From Micromonospora phaseoli (GTDB lineage Bacteria; Actinomycetota; Actinomycetes; Mycobacteriales; Micromonosporaceae): a stretch of DNA of 64,000 nucleotides. Location of the stretch: NCBI RefSeq assembly GCF_900109115.1, contig NZ_FNYV01000006.1, positions 1-64,000 on the forward strand, written 5' to 3'. The notes beneath the pieces are model-generated. The model made no database searches. It was not told where the DNA came from and was given only the letters and a program-made list of their open reading frames with translations. Below are positions 60,879 to 64,000 of the stretch, one piece after another. Positions within the stretch are counted from its first letter, which is position 1. Each line of letters opens with the position of its first letter. A program made the translations under genes and the position numbers.

Positions 60879-61640
60879 TCAACCGGCCCCACGCTCGGTC
60901 GCGTCCGCGTCGAGGCGCCGCCGCAGCGCGGCGATCTCGGCCCGCAGCGCGGCCACGTCCTCGCTGGTCGCCGTCGCCGTCGCCGGCTTGTCGGCGCCCG
61001 CCGAGACACGCTCGACGATCCAGGTCGCCAGCGACCCGGTGACGAAACCGATCAGGCCGATCCCACCGATCATCAGACCGAGGGCGACGAACCGCCCCGT
61101 CATGGTTACCGGGTAAAAATCGCCGTAGCCGACGGTGGTGATGGTGACCGTGGACCACCACAGCGCGTCGTCGAAGGAGGCGATGTTGGCATCCGGCGCG
61201 GGCCGCTCGGCGTCCAGCACGGCCAGCGCGGAGACCAGCACCAGCAGCGCCGTGGTGGCGGCGACGTAGACCGCCAGTCGGCCGCGCGCCCACACCTCGG
61301 TGCGACGGTTGATGGTCAGCACCACCATGATCAGGCGCACCGCACGCAGCGGCCGTAGCATCGGCAGCGCCAGTACCACGAGATCGAACAGATGCTCCCG
61401 CACGAATCGCCGCCGATCCGTGGCCAGCCGCAGCCGCACGATGATGTCGGCCCAGAACAGCAGCCAGACGGTGACCGTCGTCGCGGCGCAGGCGGCCCGC
61501 CAGGCCGGACTCAGGTCGGGGCGCAGGATCGGTACGGCGTACACCACCAGGAACAGCACCGACAGGACGGTGAGCGGGGCAGCGGACACCCGCTCCCAGG
61601 CACTCAGCCGGTCCGTCCCCTGTGCCGTCACACCGCTCAT
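60879..61640 (-). CDS. voltage-gated-type potassium channel with C-terminal coiled coil
   Basis: A 253-residue membrane protein. Helices S1-S4-like (LTVLSVLFLVVYAVPIL, TVTVWLLFWADIIVRLRLAT, a basic PLRAVRLIMVVLT segment) precede a pore with the TVGYGD filter (169-174) and an inner helix. The last ~45 residues (VAALRAEIAALRRRLDA) form a coiled coil suited to tetramer assembly. It conducts K+ and probably sets membrane potential. GGGAG precedes ATG 61640. It is divergent from a K+/H+-type antiporter. Confidence 0.88.
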   Translation of the reverse strand: MSGVTAQGTDRLSAWERVSAAPLTVLSVLFLVVYAVPILRPDLSPAWRAACAATTVTVWLLFWADIIVRLRLATDRRRFVREHLFDLVVLALPMLRPLRAVRLIMVVLTINRRTEVWARGRLAVYVAATTALLVLVSALAVLDAERPAPDANIASFDDALWWSTVTITTVGYGDFYPVTMTGRFVALGLMIGGIGLIGFVTGSLATWIVERVSAGADKPATATATSEDVAALRAEIAALRRRLDADATERGAG

Positions 61641-61949
61641 CAGCCAACTCCCGCCGTCTCGTCGTACGCGTGGGCCCGGGCCATGGTCGCGCGCTGGGTA
61701 CCGGGTCCCGTCGGCGGGCGGCGGATCGGAGCCCTCGCCGCGTGACTGTTCACGCTGTGCATTCAGGGGCTGCCCGACCGGTAACGTGAGCGGGGGGCAC
61801 ACCGTGGCACGGGCTCACCGCCGACCGACAGGCCGGCCGGTGCGGGCTGTGCGACCCGTGGGGGCGGGTAGTCGGCAGTCTCCCCAGATCCGGCGCGATG
61901 GTTGAGGGAGCGGAATCATGGGTCGACGACGCGTGGAACGGGTACGGCG
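61641..61949. promoter_or_regulatory. divergent intergenic region with inverted repeat 61740-61755
   Basis: 309 bases between the K+ channel and antiporter starts. GCGTGA-ctgt-TCACGC (61740-61755) is a perfect 6+6 inverted repeat that could bind a shared regulator. GGTAAC at ~61783 resembles a -10. No gene is supported in the region. Confidence 0.45.
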
Positions 61950-63560
61950 ATGACCCTGGAGCAGGTCTACCTGCTGATGGTCGCCGCGGCAGCGACAGTG
62001 CTGGTCAGCGTCGCCGCCGCACGGGTCGCCACCCGGGTCGGCGTACCGGTGCTGCTGGCGTACCTCGGGGTCGGGCTGCTGCTCGGCGAGGACGGCCTCG
62101 GCCTGCGCTTCGACGACGCCGCCCTGGCCCAGGCCCTCGGTACGGCCGCCCTCGCGATGATCCTGGTCGAGGGTGGCTTGACCACCCGGTTCTCCGACAT
62201 CCGACCGGTGCTGGCGCCCGCGACGGTGCTCGCCACCGCCGGCGTGCTGATCAGCGTCGGGGTCACCGCCCTCGGCGCTTATCTGCTGCTCGACGTCTCC
62301 TGGCAGCTGGCCCTGCTGCTGGGCGCGGTGGTGTCGTCCACCGACGCGGCGGCGGTCTTCTCGGTGCTGCGGACCCTGCCGTTACCACGACGGCTGGCCG
62401 GGTTGGTCGAGGCCGAGTCCGGACTCAACGACGCGCCCACCGTCATCCTGGTGCTGGCGTTCAGCGCCACCAGCCTGACCGCGACCAGTCCGCTGGCACT
62501 GCTCGCGCAGATCATCTACCAGCTCGGCGCCGGTGGTGCCGTCGGCATCGCGATCGGCGCCGCCGGCGTGTGGTTCCTGCGCCGCCTCACCCTGCCCGCC
62601 TCTGGCCTGTACCCGATCGCCACCTTCGCCTGCGGCATTCTCGCCTTCGCCGCCGCCGGGCTGGTCCATGCCAGTGGCTTCCTCGCCGCCTACCTCGCCG
62701 CGCTGATCCTGGGCAACGCCCAGCTGGCACACCGCCGGGCCACCGTGTCGGTGGCCGAGGGACTCGGCTGGATCGCCCAGATCGGGTTGTTCGTGATGCT
62801 CGGCCTCCTGGTCAACCCCGACGAGCTGCCCGCCGCGATCCTGCCCGCCCTGACCATCGGCTTCGTGCTGCTGCTCCTCGCCCGGCCGCTGTCGGTGCTG
62901 ATCACCCTGCTGCCCTTCAGGATTCCACTCCGGGAGCAGCTGCTGCTGTCCTGGGCCGGGCTGCGCGGCGCCGTGCCGATCGTGCTGGCCACCATCCCGG
63001 TGGTGGCCGGGGTCGCCGGCAGCGAGCAGCTGTTCAACATCGTCTTTGTGCTGGTCGTGGTCTTCACCCTGGTCCAGGCCCCGACGCTGCCGTGGCTGGC
63101 CAAGCGGCTACGGCTCAGCACGGCCGGGCTCGGCCCGGACCTCCAGGTCGAATCCGCGCCGTTGGACGCGATCGACGCGGACCTGCTGCATCTCAACGTC
63201 GAACCGGACTCCCGGATGCACGGCGTGCACATCCGCGAGCTGCGGCTGCCCCCGCCGGCCGCGATCACCCTCGTGGTACGCGACGGCACCGCCTTCGTGC
63301 CCGGTCCGGCCACCCGGCTGCGCCACGGCGACCAGTTGCTCGTGGTGACCACGCCGCACGTCCGGGACCGCACGGAGCGCCGCCTGCGGGCGGTCGCCCG
63401 GGCCGGCCGGCTCGCCCATTGGCGCGGCGAGCCCGGCGACCCGGACCGACCGGCCGAGCCCCGGGCACGCCCGGTCGGCGGCCCGGTCGGCCCGCGCCCG
63501 GTACCGCCGATCGTCACCGGCGAGGAGCCGTCGTCGACCCTCGTCGGATCGGCCGGCTGA
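61950..63560 (+). CDS. K+(Na+)/H+ antiporter of the CPA family with TrkA-C domain
   Basis: A 536-residue transporter. About twelve hydrophobic helices include LLMVAAAATVLVSVAAARVA, the SSTDAAAVF motif and GLVEAESGLNDAPTVILVLA (family acidic site). The C-terminal cytoplasmic part (~395-500) is a TrkA-C-like ligand-binding domain (LDAIDADLLHLNVEPDSRMH, LRLPPPAAITLVVRDGTAFV). NhaP/CvrA type; it exchanges K+ or Na+ for protons. ATG 61950 is chosen because helix 1 starts just after it and GGAACGGG precedes. The Pro-rich tail is unusual. Pairs functionally with the divergent K+ channel. Confidence 0.85.
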   Translation: MTLEQVYLLMVAAAATVLVSVAAARVATRVGVPVLLAYLGVGLLLGEDGLGLRFDDAALAQALGTAALAMILVEGGLTTRFSDIRPVLAPATVLATAGVLISVGVTALGAYLLLDVSWQLALLLGAVVSSTDAAAVFSVLRTLPLPRRLAGLVEAESGLNDAPTVILVLAFSATSLTATSPLALLAQIIYQLGAGGAVGIAIGAAGVWFLRRLTLPASGLYPIATFACGILAFAAAGLVHASGFLAAYLAALILGNAQLAHRRATVSVAEGLGWIAQIGLFVMLGLLVNPDELPAAILPALTIGFVLLLLARPLSVLITLLPFRIPLREQLLLSWAGLRGAVPIVLATIPVVAGVAGSEQLFNIVFVLVVVFTLVQAPTLPWLAKRLRLSTAGLGPDLQVESAPLDAIDADLLHLNVEPDSRMHGVHIRELRLPPPAAITLVVRDGTAFVPGPATRLRHGDQLLVVTTPHVRDRTERRLRAVARAGRLAHWRGEPGDPDRPAEPRARPVGGPVGPRPVPPIVTGEEPSSTLVGSAG

Positions 63561-63695
63561 GCCGCGACGCGGGCCTGAGAGGCATTTCCGCCATCGTGAC
63601 TGCTTCCGGCGGTTGACGGTCGGGGCTACGGTGATCCTGGTGTGCCGGGAAGCCTGGTCGGCGGTCGTGTCCCCTACTCCTGTCCGGAGGCCGCC

Positions 63696-64000
63696 GTGCA
63701 GCCACCCGCCATCCGTACCAGCCAGTTGACCAAGAGGTACGGGCCCCTGTTCGCCCTCGACGACCTCGACCTGACCGTCGCCGCCGGCGAGGTGTTCGGC
63801 TTCCTCGGCCCCAACGGGGCGGGCAAGTCAACCGCCATCCGGCTGCTGCTCGGCCTGGCCCGCCCGACTGCCGGCCGGGCGTGGATCTTCGGCATCGACG
63901 CCGCCGACGTCGCCACGGCACATCGGAGGATCGCGTACGTGCCAGCCGATGTGACGCTCTGGCCCCAGCTGACCGGTGCCGAGATCCTGGAGCTGCTCGG
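63696..64000 (+). CDS. ABC transporter ATP-binding protein, 5' part only
   Basis: The gene runs off the window edge. The first ~101 residues show an ABC ATPase: [19 protein letters not shown], Walker [10 protein letters not shown] (38-46), then [18 protein letters not shown] and [20 protein letters not shown] (Q-loop region). GTG 63696 follows CCGGAGG at good spacing. The ATPase most resembles drug/antibiotic-type exporters with a separate permease, but that is uncertain without the rest. Confidence 0.8.
   Translation, partial: MQPPAIRTSQLTKRYGPLFALDDLDLTVAAGEVFGFLGPNGAGKSTAIRLLLGLARPTAGRAWIFGIDAADVATAHRRIAYVPADVTLWPQLTGAEILELL

Noticed and set aside
61898..63616. 572-codon frame overlapping the antiporter gene in another frame
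   Set aside because: Arg/Gly/Pro-rich product without helices; the antiporter frame has full transmembrane and TrkA-C features.

Overview
The window is a high-GC actinobacterial chromosome segment. LAL-type LuxR and GAF-ANTAR regulators, a DUF5872 protein, a conservon-like sensor operon, LPXTG surface proteins and many GTG starts and stop/start overlaps (ATGA/GTGA) suggest a filamentous actinomycete, most likely Micromonosporaceae. That placement is inferred from gene content; no rRNA or complete tRNA is present.

Left end (1-10.2 kb) is accessory. A short operon (unknown protein, PhyH-type dioxygenase, HAD phosphatase) is followed by the most interesting locus: a TIR-domain protein, an EACC1-type small protein, and one polypeptide joining a caspase-like peptidase to a Ser/Thr protein kinase, all with intact catalytic residues. 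It is bordered by a decayed IS5-type transposase and by a tRNA-Arg(CCU) gene cut exactly at its anticodon loop. DUF2267 and amylo-alpha-1,6-glucosidase genes follow. Next comes a small IS graveyard (IS630 and IS110 relics and a broken phosphotransferase gene), which holds a second diverged copy of a 125-bp sequence found at the broken tRNA.

10.2-21.7 kb: an operon headed by a LacI-type regulator (arylamine N-acetyltransferase, NADPH-dependent FMN reductase, GNAT-VOC fusion), a large LAL regulator, a run of exported proteins (LPITG surface protein, lipoprotein, subtilisin with VCBS-like repeats) and a methyltransferase.

22-31.7 kb: a translationally coupled saccharide cluster (two GT4 glycosyltransferases, a probable six-hairpin protein, a GH130-like phosphorylase/hydrolase), two GAF-ANTAR regulators, a LapA-domain membrane protein, a DUF5872 protein and an ice-binding-fold (DUF3494) LPVTG protein.

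31.7-47 kb: a molybdate operon (HTH-TOBE regulator, modA, modB, modC), a SigB/SigF-type sigma factor, a fatty-acid desaturase, AraC and VOC proteins, a UvrA-like ABC protein, an ECF sigma factor with a putative anti-sigma factor, and a conservon-like operon (nitrate-sensor-type kinase, roadblock protein, substrate-binding lipoprotein).

47-64 kb: metal and ion handling. A CopB-type P-ATPase sits behind a CsoR-like operator, and a PCuAC-DyP-CopC set lies nearby. Then come DUF2000/AraC, a royal-jelly-family protein, an ABC exporter, YnfA, a pair of CrcB fluoride channels, a large cation P-ATPase, a K+ channel, a K+/H+-type antiporter and the 5' end of another ABC ATPase gene.
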